DNA of 64,000 nt from Orobanche coerulescens (lineage: Eukaryota > Streptophyta > Magnoliopsida > Lamiales > Orobanchaceae). Shown here piece by piece: positions 12,457 through 24,518 of this stretch; position 1 is the stretch's first letter, and each line of letters opens with the position of its first letter. The stretch is taken from NCBI GenBank assembly GCA_033398695.1, contig CM065801.1, positions 2,418,001 to 2,482,000 on the forward strand, read 5' to 3'. Position numbers and translations under genes: made by a program. A model generated the notes under the pieces. It made no database searches. It saw only the letters and a list, made by a program, of their open reading frames with translations, and was not told the origin of the DNA.

Positions 12457-13705
12457 TTGTGCAATATTTTTCCATTTTTCTTCTTCGGAGACCACAAATT
12501 AATTCTTTTCCAAAAATAAAAACGAAAACGATACTTCACTGTGAAATATGCAGTGATGTGTATGTGTGTTGTGCAAGAAGCTAAACCTCTATTAGTTTCC
12601 GGCTTCTGGTGGTTGAACTGGTGAAGCTAACACCAGGACATCTTTAAATTAGTGTTTATAGGAATCTAAGACGGCATATGTTTTAAGTTGTAAGTTGTAA
12701 ACATGTAATTGTAACTTAAATCACGATCACTAATACAGAACGAGATTTTTTTTTTTTTTTTAAACTAGTGATTTAGTTGCGACTTGTTGCCGAGTTCTTC
12801 GTAATTATGTAGAGCAACACAATTAGTTCTCGAAAATATAAATAGTTTTTCAGTTTGTGTTTCATGTGGTTTTTGGCGGTGATCTTACTAACCTTATATT
12901 GGGAAATTAAATCTTGTCCTAAATTTTTATTTCTGTAGTGTAATATTTTACAGCTCCTTGTGTTTGAGAATGTATATTTCTCAAGGAATTGATATTTCTT
13001 ATTTTCTTACTAAATTTGCATCTGATATGAAATTTTATTAAGTGCCATATGATTGTGTTTGCATGTACCCCTAAAAGAAGGGTAGTGTATGGGTTGGGTT
13101 GGGCTCCTTGGACTTTGTTGTACTTCTGTGTGGGGTCCAATTACACAAGTCTGATTAGGTCCAACCTGTGGAATTTGGGCAGTTTTAAATGAATAGCTCT
13201 CTCTTTATTTGAGTTTAAAGATTCAAATTTGGAAGAAAAAAATTAGATCCTCAATTTGAATTAGATCTTATATTATATAATAATAAATATTTTAGTAACG
13301 TAGTAAATTTGTCGAATTTTATCGAACCCTAAATCAAAATCATGGATCTGCTATTGTTTTGTCTAATAAATGTAGTAATGTTTTGTTTCACGATATTGAA
13401 ACATAAACCTTATCACCAAGGCACCAACTAAAAGTTGTGATATCACATTATACGGGTCCAGTATCCGACAATTACTGGTGCACCGACGTACCACAAAAAA
13501 ATAGCAGACGACAAAAAAAAATTAGTTTGTCATTTTTTTAATAAAAACTGATCAAAATGACGTCAAAACGGAGTTATTTTGGTAAAATTTTTGGTGGTGC
13601 CCGTGCACCACTAGACAATGAATGGCTCCGCTTATGCTGATAAGGCTCTCGAGACTGGACATAATTTTTTTCCGAATCTAATTAATAGTGGTTTAAAATA
13701 TCATA
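12457..13705. other. 3' flank of the WD/bromodomain gene, no further gene
   Basis: The AT-rich sequence after the stop contains possible polyadenylation signals such as AAATAAAAAC near 12510. No credible open frame or classified repeat was seen up to about 13.7 kb. Confidence 0.5.
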
Positions 13706-14215
13706 TCTATACTATATAAAATTTATCCTCCTTAATTTAATGTGGAAGGGGGATTTATGTCACTTATTTAAATATATAATATAAAAGAATTTAACAAAAT
13801 ACAGAAAAAAGATTTAAAAATTATATTATACCTAATTTCAAAAGATGGGCGGGCCGTATTTGGAGGTTCTGTAAGACGAAACAGTTGTCTCATTTATTAA
13901 TTTTTATTATCATAATTTCATATTTTCATTTATTAATTTTTGGTTTTAGCAAAGAGATTGTAGAAGGGTATTTTGGAGAGAGAAACATCAGTTTGTAAAC
14001 TGCAACAATTATTGTGGTGGAATTACTTATAATGTAAATAAACTAATTTAAATACAAAAGTTATGATAAACATCACAATGCAAATGCATCTTCTAATACA
14101 CAAGGTGATTAAAATGAACTTTTAAATGATAGTATAAATTACAAGATGGTTAAATTTTAGCTATGAAATCTTAGATACAATCGGTGCATCGCACGGGTTG
14201 AATAAACCAAAAACA
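13706..14215. mobile_element. Helitron-like fragment
   Basis: The left end reads A|TCTATACTATATAAAA, the typical plant Helitron start after a host A. Near the right end is GGTGCATCGCACGGGTTG, a degraded form of the GC hairpin found just before Helitron 3' ends. A clear CTRR terminus is missing and there is no RepHel coding sequence, so this is a non-autonomous, decayed copy. Confidence 0.4.
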
Positions 14216-14235
14216 ACCACGGAGCAACATACGGG

Positions 14236-15615
14236 TTAGTAAAGCCTCATTTCATATAACTAATTACATAGACTAAAATAAAAGGACAATAACAATAAAA
14301 AAACATATAAACTTCTCTAAAAGACATTTAAATTCTGTCATCTGCTCATTCAACCGTCTGCCCCAACATTACGTACAAAACACGTATATATTCAGCCAAA
14401 GACCTTGCATCGCACGGGTTGGATAATGCCTCGTATATTGAAAGATTAGGTCCTAAAAATTGATTGTGGAGTATTAATGACACCATTTTTAAAGTGAAAA
14501 TATATGGAGATTAATGAAGAGTAGCATTAATCGTTTACAAAAAAAAATTAAGTCATTGAGGCACTAATTGATTGGAGTATTAATGACTTCAATTTTAAAG
14601 TGAAAACACATTCATATCAAATAGCTTTTACAAGAATTATAGTCGTATGTATTGTTAATTCCTTTCATATTGTGTCAAATTTAATGAGGCAAATATTAAT
14701 TGCCTAAAGTTATCAAATTCTTCTCACGTCTTCTTCATTTAATCATCTATTCCTTTCATTTGCCTTCAAATAAATGCACAAAACCCTCAACCACCATCAT
14801 TTGATACTATAAATAACATTATTTGAAGAGCAAAAAGTACAAGCTGTTCGAATGATCAAAGTTAGAACGTAGCAAAGCATTTGGAGAATTCACTTAAGAC
14901 ATGGTTTTACAAACATGTATTATGGGTGGATGTGATTATTTACATATCCCAAAAGTTGGCGTATCACGAGCCATCCATGCTATGAGGGATCGTAAAGGTG
15001 TTATGAGAGAGGAGTATGACTATCTCAATGTACATTTATGATCTCGCATGTGATTTTCGCCTTTTCCTACTTTTAAAAGATTCTAAGCATTTGCACCGTG
15101 TTACAGGAACGAGTTATGGAGAGTGCAGTTTTGTATCATTTATGATATATGAAATGCATATTAAGACGGAATATATTGATCGATCTTAATATTGGTCGAA
15201 ATTATAGCTACATGATTTCGTTAAAATATATAAACTAACACAATTGATATATAAAAACTTGAGAGAAATAAATGGACAATGGGCCACATCATATAACAAA
15301 ACACAATTACTTTGTATTGAATATGGGCCATCTAAGACCAATACTCTATTATGAAACATCAAGCACATATCAACTAAAATAATCCCAATACATTACATAT
15401 AACTAATTATATAAAACTTATATTACAAACATTAAAAAATGCTATAATCTTCTCAAAAAGCAACGAACAAAATCCGACGCAATTTTGATAACAAGTATTC
15501 AACCATCTGCACAAACATCATGTCCAAACTACGTACATATTCAACCAAAATCACAGCCGGTGCAACACACGAATTCGTAAAACCTCGTACAGTAAATAAT
15601 AAGGTCCAAAAACTA
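14236..15615. repeat. Pair of diverged direct repeats, each ending in a GCATCGCACGGG-like motif
   Basis: About 14236-14450 and 15386-15615 share ordered phrases (ACATATAACTAATTA, TTCTC..AAAAG, ATTCAACC.TCTGC, ACGTACA/ACGTACAT, CCTCGTA) and the motif GCATCGCACGGGTTGG, degraded in the second copy to GCAACACACGAATTCG. The DNA between them is AT-rich and non-coding. These look like decayed Helitron 3' portions. Confidence 0.45.
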
Positions 15616-15749
15616 AATAAATATGTAATAAATACTAAAAGCTATGTAATCATATTACCCATATTAAAGGGCGTTTGCGTATTTATATAACCGAGGGAAA
15701 GTTGTATATACTAGAAAAGATCCTCAAAGTGAACATCCGGTGTAAATAA

Positions 15750-16600
15750 AATGAGGAATAATAGGGACACACGGTGGCATCTCGTAACCGAAAATGATAA
15801 CCGAATCGAAAAAACTCGAAAAAAGAATCGAAAAACCGAAACCGAAGAAGACCGAACCAAAAAACGAAAAAACCCAGAACCGAGCCGAACTAATTTGGTT
15901 CGGTTCTTGGTTCGGGGTCGGGCGGAACTAAACCGGACCGAAATGAACCGAAGTCAAATTTCAACATACTAAAATGACCTTGTTTTTGTGATTTTGGTGT
16001 GTTTCGAATTTTAGTATAATTCGTTTTCCTTTTGTAAGACTCTCATGGGTCCAATGAGGACCGATAATATGCTCATGTAATTTGTGATTCACTTACTTTA
16101 GGTTGAGAGAATGAGCTACTGTGATTTACGATTGTTATATGTTTTGGAATATTTGTAAATTGCTATGCAACTCTAGCTTTTATATTGAACATATATATAA
16201 CTCTTGTTGGCTTGTTGTTATACATAACCTATTTTATTGCATATAATATTTGAATTTATATTGTGAAGAACCGAAAAAATATCAAACCAAATCGAATATT
16301 TATAAAACCGAACTTAACCGAACCGAACTTCAAAAAGAACCGAACCAAACTGAAACCGAATATTTGGTTCAATTCTCGGTTTCAGTCAAAAACCGAACCG
16401 AATGGAACCGAGTCCACCCCTATCCCCAACTACACCCCATACAATATCGTATGCTTTATAGATAAAATAATCATAATAATATTATAATAAATTTTATCTG
16501 TAAAGCATACGGTACAACCCCATAAAGCACGAGTGTGTATTGGGTGTGGTTCGTGAGGTGTGTCCCTATCATTTCTCAAATAAAATACGAAGTGGAAGAA
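15750..16600. repeat. Short palindromic MITE split by an AACCGAAC-rich hAT-like element
   Basis: The outer MITE survives as about 15757-15785 and 16430-16590. Its right part carries GTAAAGCATACGGTACAAC and GGGTGTGGTTC, matching the family at 39219-39420 and 49110-49310. The insert (about 15785-16425) is rich in AACCGAAC/GGTTCGGT repeats and ends with GAGTCCACCCCTA, a hAT-like terminus. Exact insertion junctions were not resolved. The open frames here are repeat artefacts. Confidence 0.5.
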
Positions 16601-16689
16601 TCAAATATCCGGGGTAAATAAAGTACCCAATCGGTCTAGTATGAAGAGTATTGTCTGATGGATGCACAATTTTTGTTGGATTGTAAAAA

Positions 16690-16900
16690 AATCAAACCAA
16701 ATCAAACATACCCAGTATATCCCGCTCAGAGCAGGGTCTGGAGAGGGTAAGATGTACGTAGACCATGCCCCTACTTTTTACGGTAGGGAGGCTGTTTCCG
16801 TTAAGACCCCGAGCTTAGTGTATACAACAAAGTATAGAGTGGTATATACAAAGAAGTATAAGGTACGAAAAAGCTCACGATCATACCTGAACCCATGGCT
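16690..16900 (+). repeat. TS-type SINE tail
   Basis: The sequence contains ATACCCAGTATATCCCGCTC, GGGTCTGGAGAGGGTAAG, ATGTACGTAGACCATGCCCC and GGTAGGGAGGCTGTTTCCG in order. This is the conserved body of the TS SINE family known from tobacco and relatives. The tRNA-derived head is not recognisable, so the copy is 5'-degraded. This repeat is my main hint for an asterid host. Confidence 0.65.
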
Positions 16901-16918
16901 TAATTCACATGAGACTTA

Positions 16919-17682
16919 GGAGCCGTTTGTTTGGCTCTTAATGGTTACATTAAGAGCCTACCTCTGAATCGCTAAGAGGCCAGGATTGTTTGGCAAAACA
17001 AATATGACCTCTTAATGGTTACAATAACCTCTTAACCATTAAGCATCCAAACCCTCTCTCAACCATTAAGAGGCAAACAATTTCCAGATTTACCCCTCCT
17101 CTTAAATTAAGAATTATTATTCATAATTATTATTATTATTAAATGAATTTAAATAAAAAAATATTCGACATAATTATTATTATAATTTTCAAATGAATTA
17201 AATTAAAAAATATTATACAAAATTATTATTATTATTTTAAATGAATTAAATTAAAAAATAATATGCATAATTATTATTATTATTTCAAATGAATTAAATT
17301 TAAAAATATTATACATAATTATTATTATTATTATTATTTTGAATGAATTAAATTTAAAAATATTATACATAATAATAATTATTATTATTATTATTTTAAA
17401 TGAATTAAATTTAAAAATATTGTACATAATTATTTATAAAAAGTAGGGTTTTTATTTATAAAAAGGAGAGGTTTTGGTACGCAATGGGAGGAAAAATGAG
17501 ATTTTAATCGCTACTTTTATACAGAAGGGTAAAATGGTAATTTGTTACCATTCAGAGTTATCATTCAGAATAATTACCAAACAACCAAATTTCATTCTGC
17601 ACTCAACCATACAGAGTCTCTCAACCATTCTGGCCTCTCAACCATTCTGCACTAAATCATTCAGCAACTGCCAAACAGCCCC
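16919..17682. mobile_element. Tourist-type (PIF/Harbinger) MITE with internal AT-rich tandem array
   Basis: The left end GGAGCCGTTTGTTTGGC and the right end GCCAAACAGCCCC (inverted GGGGCTGTTTGGC) are Tourist-like termini. TTA flanks both sides (16916-16918 and 17683-17685), the PIF/Harbinger 3-bp target. Subterminal regions repeat AACCATTAAG/CAACCATTC. The centre (about 17100-17440) is a tandem array of about 60 bp built on AATTATTATTATT-TTAAATGAATTAAATT units. No transposase is encoded. Confidence 0.75.
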
Positions 17683-17685
17683 TTA

Positions 17686-18268
17686 ACCTAAGGAGACTTT
17701 GGCAACTGCACTCTCGATGAACGCTGCTCTAACCGAAGAAAGGTTGACTATGCGCACAGCTCCTTGTCAAAAAAAAAAAACACAGAAGGCAATAAGATTA
17801 AATATACAGTAAAAGTAAAAAGTGTAATGCTCTAGCTCAAAGCTAACCGAGACAACCCAACCCTAACGTTCTCAACTACAGCACCGCTACCTACAAAAGA
17901 ATCCACAACTCTGATCTGGTGCCTCCAATAGCACCTATCAACAGTCATGGTCTCAAAAAGGTTTAAGGCCTTTAAATCTACTCTCAGCTATTCTCGTAAA
18001 GTATATTAAAACAAATAAAAATTTTGTTATCAATTTTTTTTTAATTATATTTTTTAAAAATAATTTCATATCGCAGATATTATTTTGTATTAATATTTAT
18101 AGAAGTAGGAGCACGAAATATAATTTTTAAAAATATATTTTTTCTAGTGGACTCATGATGTATACAACTTTAATAAAATTGAGTAGTTTCAAAACTCTAA
18201 AACTTAATAGTCATTACCAACAATTTATATGATTCCATAGATAAACAAATAATATAAATATTTCAGTC
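17686..18268. other. Non-coding flank left of the LTR retrotransposon
   Basis: Mixed sequence with no open reading frame of interest and no recognised repeat. It ends with CAGTC (18264-18268), the left target duplication of the LTR element that follows. Confidence 0.5.
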
Positions 18269-18488
18269 TGTTATAATAAAGCCTTGAAAGTGACATTTCA
18301 ATTACCATTTTGTTTTTATATAGTGTGAATGACTATTATACCCCTGATGTAAATATGTAATTACGATTGTGCCATCTGAAGTTTTCCTATAAATAGGACT
18401 TCAGTTATTAATGAAAAATATACCTGATAATCATTCTCTCTATTCTCTCTCTAAATTTTCTCTCTCTATTATTTTCGATTTTACAACA
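18269..18488 (+). repeat. 5' LTR
   Basis: Begins TGTTATAATAAAG and ends TTTTACAACA. It contains a TATA box (TATAAATA, about 18389-18396) that would serve as the element's promoter, followed by a CTCT-rich stretch. It has three visible differences from the 3' LTR. Confidence 0.92.
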
Positions 18489-18840
18489 CGTTATCAGCAC
18501 GACTCTAACCAAATGAGTAATATGACGAGAGTATGCTCTACAGTTGCATCCCCTGGATGAACCTCTGTATCAGAAATCGAATTATTACAAAAATCTCAAG
18601 ATTTCTATACAAAGAAAACTTTCGATTTTTGTTCTTTCATCTTCACCAACATCATCTTCCAATTTCTGAAAATAAATTAGCATGAAATCCGAAGAGTTAG
18701 AACACCGAGATGCAGCATAGACCTGTCTGAATAATCAGTCCCTTGATTAACAAACTTACTTTTTTCATAGAATTGTTTTCTGAACTCATGAGCTTTAAAG
18801 GGTGGGACACTCATAAGAGACATACACAAGATTTATTTTC

Positions 18841-19700
18841 ATGTTCTGGATCCGTTCAGTAAAAAAAAAAAATCACGCACACACTCAAACACATACACGT
18901 CAGATTTGTTTCTACCCAAAATTGGGCCTATTTCACCTTCCACCTCCAACTACGAAGCCTTCCTGGGTTTTTCCAAATTTAAAATTTCTGAAAAAGATGG
19001 AAAAAAAAAAGGGCCAGTACCCGTTTTTTCCAACCACCCCACAACAATGGAATTCACGGCAATTTTTCAAAAACCCAAGATCTGAGCATGACTCAAATCA
19101 TAAAAAAAAAAAAAAAGAGAGAGAAGAGTGGGTGAAAGCGACCATGTCTGACGATACAAAGATGGTAGAACTCCTGGTGCGGCTCCACGCCACCACGCAA
19201 CCACAGCCGCCACTCATACCGAAGAAGATCTCACCCGCACCTGAATCTTCCCCGTACTTGCAGCCTGACGGCCCTGGCCCTTCGCGGCCCATCAGCTTCC
19301 CCAGATTTTAAGGTTTTGAAGGAGAAGGAAGTGACCAGCTCATCAACCCCCAAGCCATCGAAACCGGACCCCAAACGAGAAACCCGACTTCCGTTGCTAT
19401 CCATCATCGCATGGTGGTATGATGTGTAAGGTACTATTTGTCAATATGTGTGCTTTAAGAAGAAGATTAAAAAAAAAAAAAAAGGAAAGAAAAGGTAAAA
19501 GTTTTACCGTAAAACAAAAGAACAAGAAAAACGAAAAAAAAATGCCGAGAAAGAAAGTCATCAGAAGAGAAAGAATAAAAAAAAAAAGTAGGTGACAACA
19601 CCTGGTGCCGGCCAGCATAATAGAAAAGTCTTCTACACAACATGTAAGGTTGAAGCATAATAATTAAAATAAAATAAAATATTATATTTTTTTAATTTAT
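18841..19700. other. Internal leader of the LTR element with A-rich tracts
   Basis: The plus-strand frame at 18841-19311 is interrupted by poly-Lys tracts from A-runs and includes a Pro-rich stretch. It has no recognisable Gag features. I treat it as untranslated or captured sequence of unknown origin rather than a gene. Confidence 0.4.
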
Positions 19701-20214
19701 TAAATCATAAATTCGTTTTTCTTACATATAAGATACATGTGATATCAGAATTAATTTTTCTTGATACTATTGTGATCCATTTTAAGAGAGCTTCAATTTG
19801 ACACTAATATTGATATGAGTATTAAATCTTTTCATACATGTCATTATTAAATTTATTAAAATGTACGAATTAATATCTAACTCTGGAAATCGTAAAGATT
19901 TATACATACCCTTACACTTGCTGTTAACAGCATTCGATATTTCGACCTATACCTTGACGATGACTATATTTTGAGGAATTGATTGGACGATCCTGCTCTG
20001 GTAGAAGCAGTTAATTATTTTGCAGTTTAAATTATGTCTCTTACTTATCTCAAAGTGGTGGTTTAAAACCACATATTTATTGCGTTTATTTTATATAATT
20101 ATAATACCTTCCATGTGATGAGTTCAATTATCACAAGACGGGTGGTTTTACATGTACGCAATTTATATATTATATATCACCATCGTGGTTGGTTATATCA
20201 CAAAGAATGGTTCA

Positions 20215-20470
20215 TAAATCCTACTCTGAAGAAGTAGTTGATCGATTTCCTGCTCTGAAGAAGCAGTTGAAAGAAATAAATCCTACTCTGGAGAAATAGT
20301 TGATCGATTATCTAAATCCTGCTCTGAAGAAGTAGTTGATAAAAATAAATCCTACTCTGGAGAAGTAGTTGATCAATTTCCTGCTCTGAAGAAGCAGTTG
20401 AAAGAAATAAATCCTACTCTGAAGAAGTAGTTGATCAATGATTCAAATCCTGCTCTCGAAGAAGAAGCCA
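20215..20470 (+). repeat. Tandem CCTRCTCTGRAGAAGYAGTTGA repeats
   Basis: About seven copies of a 22-bp core, CCTGCTCTGAAGAAGCAGTT and variants, are arranged in a higher-order unit of about 62 bp with GAAAGAAATAAAT spacers. A related single copy sits near 19989. The array lies in the internal region of the LTR element and has no continuous coding frame. Confidence 0.8.
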
Positions 20471-21854
20471 AAATGATGGATATAATATTCGATCTCCATG
20501 ATTAAGCATGAACGGAGAAAATTGAGCAAGTGATACCATAAGCTATCACCGATTAATTAAAGAAAATCCCATGGAAACTGCATGGTGGAATCATTTGACA
20601 AGTGATATGGAAAATATCACTGGAAAATAATTGCTCAATAAATCACACGTTGATTATATCACATGGTGGGATCATTGAAATCATATTGATTGGCAATACT
20701 CATGGGAAAACATATATCACATATTTGTGAAAATATTGTATTTGCATAAAAGCAAATGATGGTCTTATTATTGCTGAAGAAGCACACAACAGTCGAAGTG
20801 AAATATCGAAACTAGCTAAAAGGCAGTAAACACTCGACAATATGAAACGCGAAAAAGAAAATACATATGAAACCCATTAAAAGAAAAGGGGTGCGTCTCG
20901 AGAGTATAAAACTCCGTAACTCTGCCACCCCCTGGGATAAGGGTTTATAATGAAAGATCTAAATGATCTAAACTTCTTTTCCGTTTGGCGCCAATAGCTT
21001 GTGGCTGATGAGCTTTGACTTCCAAATTCTTAACTGAAATATATGCCTGAAACTTTATAAGTAGATCAAGAATGATGTCAAGACATATTATTATATCTCG
21101 TGATGGTGAGATATAAACTTGTGATCTACTCCTTGATCCAGGAAAGGCAAGCAAATCGTGAAGAAATTATTAATATTCAACAAACCTATAGGTTTGGTAT
21201 GGAAGTCATTCGGCCATGATGTGATGTTGAATATCTCATTAAGTGTCCATAGCCACCAGGAGAACAATAAAGGCATCACTATTATTCACCACATACATCA
21301 AACTATTATGAGCAGTGTCTTGAAGCATCAACCCGAGTTGAACCTCTATACTCTTTGGTTACATTGTGGGAAAGTGTAAGGCACTTGTTACACTTATTCT
21401 CTCATTTTGTGCGGCGTCTAAAAGATAACCCAAAATCTATGATTACTCCCACCATACAATATATTGATTTTGTGCTTTCCTAATTCTTTTACGAATTGAT
21501 ATGCCATATCTACATCTTTGGATATAACCTATCAGTTTGGATCCACCTAAAATACATATAGTTTTAAATGGATGAGATCTATATGAGGATCCTGAGAACT
21601 CCATTTTTCTACACTAGACTTTTATTTGTGGATCCCAAATTTAAAGAAGAAACTTCTTTCTAAACGACAAATGACTTCACTGTTTTCATTGAAAAAGGAG
21701 CAGCATATAAGACATTACTTTTGACAAAATTGCAAAAGAAAACGAAAGATATGATATTATATTTTTCAATGAAAATGACGTTACCGATCGGCAGCTGAGA
21801 AATTTAAATATTGGAAAACAATATTCAACAACTTGCATTATTTTGCTATTTACC

Positions 21855-22380
21855 TTATACCAATTTTGACAGAACGAACTTACAAACTGGATCTTTTGAG
21901 ATTAATTTTTCATGACTATAACGTTCCTGTTCATCCTTAAATTGTATCCATAAAGCCATTAGTTCACGATGAACGTATCCACTCGGATGTGCATCAAGAA
22001 TCTGTTGAATATCATGATTCATAGATTCCTTACTCAATCCATCCTTGATAAATGCTATTTTATCTTCTCGATTTTTGGATACAAACCCCACAGATTTGCA
22101 TCGTGTGTCACATGTCCACCGAGCACATTTATAGCACCCACCTAATCTTTTTGCTCTCCGTTTCTTTGCAAAACTACTATTACCTGTACCTGGCATGTAT
22201 TTTAATGAATTTGAAAATTCGCCAGATAATCGTACTTGTGCTTCGATCGACCACCGAATATCTTCTGGGATGCCATTTCTCATTAGCACCCTTAATCTTT
22301 CGAGTCGAGCTCGATAAATTCTTTTTATTCACTGGAAGAAATGGATAATATTTACGAAGATTCGAAAGCATTGAATCCAT
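21855..22380 (-). pseudogene. Antisense ORF in the LTR element, unknown Cys-motif protein, one frameshift
   Basis: Two overlapping minus-strand frames (22380 down to about 22325, and an in-frame continuation from about 22340 to 21855) join into one product of about 174 residues if a single base in the T5 run at 22322-22326 is extra. The N-terminus reads MDSMLSNLRKYYPFLPV and the middle LMRNGIPEDIRWSIEAQ. A Cys cluster GCYKCARWTCDTRCKS (C-x2-C-x4-C-x3-C) follows, then a helical, charged C-terminus. A canonical TATA box on the minus strand (TATAAATA, 22440-22433) lies about 53 bp before the ATG. I do not recognise the family. The Cys spacing resembles, but is not, a retroviral-type CCHC knuckle. 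It runs opposite to the retroelement's own transcription. It may be a captured host gene or an antisense ORF of the element. Confidence 0.5.
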
Positions 22381-22432
22381 TATGATATTCAGACCCTCGG
22401 TATGAGTGATTTTTGTGAATACAATGATAATC

Positions 22433-22440
22433 TATTTATA
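22433..22440 (-). promoter_or_regulatory. TATA box for the antisense ORF
   Basis: The minus strand reads CTATAAATAGATTATC. TATAAATA is a strong plant TATA form, placed so that a start about 30 bp downstream would fall just before the antisense ATG at 22380. Confidence 0.45.
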
Positions 22441-23349
22441 GATTGGAATTACGCGTATGAGATTTGACTCCGCGTCCTGAAGCGTATGAACTACGGCTCT
22501 CTATATTTGAATAATGAATATAATATGACATGTGGGAGCAACGACTCCATGTTGATAATGATGTGCAATAATGGCACCGAAAGATGATGTGATATGCCGG
22601 TAAAATATCTATATGGTGATATAGACACATCATCTTCAAATATTTGTTCTCGATTAATATCAATACTAGCCAATATTGAGAATGAATCCCTAATAAATTT
22701 GGAATATATTAAGGGGGAGTATGGGCCCACTTCCTCTACATGTGAACTACTAGGTATTATGGATCCACTAGATAGTCACATGTTTATATGACTTCGTGTC
22801 GAAATTTACGAGATGATTTGCTCACGGTTTGAGCATATATTCCATATCAGATTGAGCTAGTAATATATCCCAAATAAATTTTTATAGATCCGATAAAGGA
22901 TCAAGATATACGCATACGAGTGGGATATCAATTGGCATACTATTTGAAGTCCTCTAGCCAATATCGAGAACATAATATATAAACTCCCATGACTGAAGAA
23001 GAATACTGAGATACTGGCATATGTGTTTGGTGCTCAAGAAATCTCTCAGCATGAGAGGGAGTATTGGTAGTTGGAAATATGTGAAATGCATCATAATATA
23101 TCCTCACAACTCAAATATGAACTTGAAGTTTAAAGATGCATGACAGATTATTAATCTTTGGTACCAACTACAATTGCTTTGATAAATACATAATAATTCC
23201 CCGAATATGAATCAAAGCAGATGATAAAAGGAGGCATATACTTTTGAGAAGTATATAGACATAATCCCAATGGGTGATTGATAATGAGATATCTCGGCAA
23301 GTTATATTGCCATGGGGAAATAAATATTAAAAGGTGTCGACACAATATA

Positions 23350-23577
23350 GCGCTATGAATAAAATGAAGATATCAATGATTGGAAAAAGGATATCGATAA
23401 ATGATATGAGGATATCCATGACTGTGAAATATGGATATTGGAAATGAGGATATTAAAATCCATGATTTGTGAAAATGAGGATATCAATGATTGGAAAGAG
23501 GATATCGATAAATGATATGAGGATATCCATGACTGTGAAATATGGATACTGGAAATGAGGATATTGAAATCCATCAA
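23350..23577. repeat. Tandem duplication, about 115-bp unit
   Basis: Two near-identical copies of a segment containing GATATCAATGATTGGAAA, GAGGATATCGATAAATGATA and GGATATCCATGACTGTGAA. It is AT-rich, lies inside the LTR element and has no coding assignment. Confidence 0.8.
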
Positions 23578-23704
23578 AATTGAAATATATGCCCTTATAA
23601 TAAAATGAAATATATGGGCTTACTGAAAGTGACTCATAAGGAGATTTTGAACATATTATCAGTGCGTGCAGTCACTCAAAACGTTGTGAACGAAAATTAT
23701 ATGC

Positions 23705-24480
23705 TGTACTCTTTTCCTTGACTGAGGTTTTATCCCACTGGGTTTTCCCAGCAAGGTTTTTAACGAGGCAGCCTAATCACAACAAATATGGAATCTCCAA
23801 AAGAAATTTGGAATATATCGCAAAGAATATGAGTTCGATATTACAAATTGCACTGAAGATGATACTCATACTAATCCCTGGAGGATTACTGAAATGTCTG
23901 GGGCATATTTATAAAATACGCGTTGCACTCTTTTTCCCTTGACTGAGGTTTTGTCCCAATGGGTTTTCCTAGCAAGGTTTTTAACGAGGCAACTGGAATG
24001 GCGTATTAGTATGAATAATGTACTCTTTTTCCTTCATTAGGATTTTTCCCATTGGGTTTTCCCTAATAAGGTTTTAACGAGGCATATTCATGGCATAATG
24101 AGGAACACTACAGAGATCAAGATTATTCCTCAAAGTTTGAAAACGGAAGGGGTAGTTGTACTCTTTTTCCTTCGATCAAGTTTTTCCCACTGGGTTTTCT
24201 TGTGAGGTTTTAATGAGGCAACACATGGATACTCCAACGAATGATATACATGTGATTCACTCGATTTTATCCCACGAGGTTTTACTGAGACGGCACAAGA
24301 ATATTCATACAAGAACTATCGAGATAAGGGGGAGCAAATTTACGAGATCACCGATTGCTGAAGTTTTTATCCAACGGAGATTTCCTACCACCATTATGAT
24401 GCAACATGATATGATTGCCACAAGCTCCAATACAAACAGTTTGAAAGTTTTTCTCCCATTGGGTTTTTCTTCAAACTAGT
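23705..24480 (+). repeat. Five diverged CACTGGGTTTTCC / AACGAGGCA modules upstream of the polypurine tract
   Basis: Copies near 23707-23772, 23930-23992, 24028-24088, 24158-24222 and 24440-24475 each read roughly CTCTTTTTCCTT..CTGAGGTTTT, CCCACTGGGTTTTCC, AAGGTTTTTAACGAGGCA. Such modules are a known feature of the 3' untranslated part of some plant copia elements, and they support the element's classification even without pol. Confidence 0.75.
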
Positions 24481-24518
24481 TCAGCATATATTTATGTAAA
24501 TAGTCATTCAAGGGGGAG

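Noticed and set aside
18841..19311. Candidate gag gene in the LTR element
   Set aside because: Poly-Lys from A-runs, Pro-rich low complexity and no nucleocapsid knuckle or capsid-like pattern.
22052..22348. Plus-strand 98-codon frame over the antisense ORF
   Set aside because: Hydrophobic shadow with no motif; the minus-strand frame has the Cys cluster and a TATA box.
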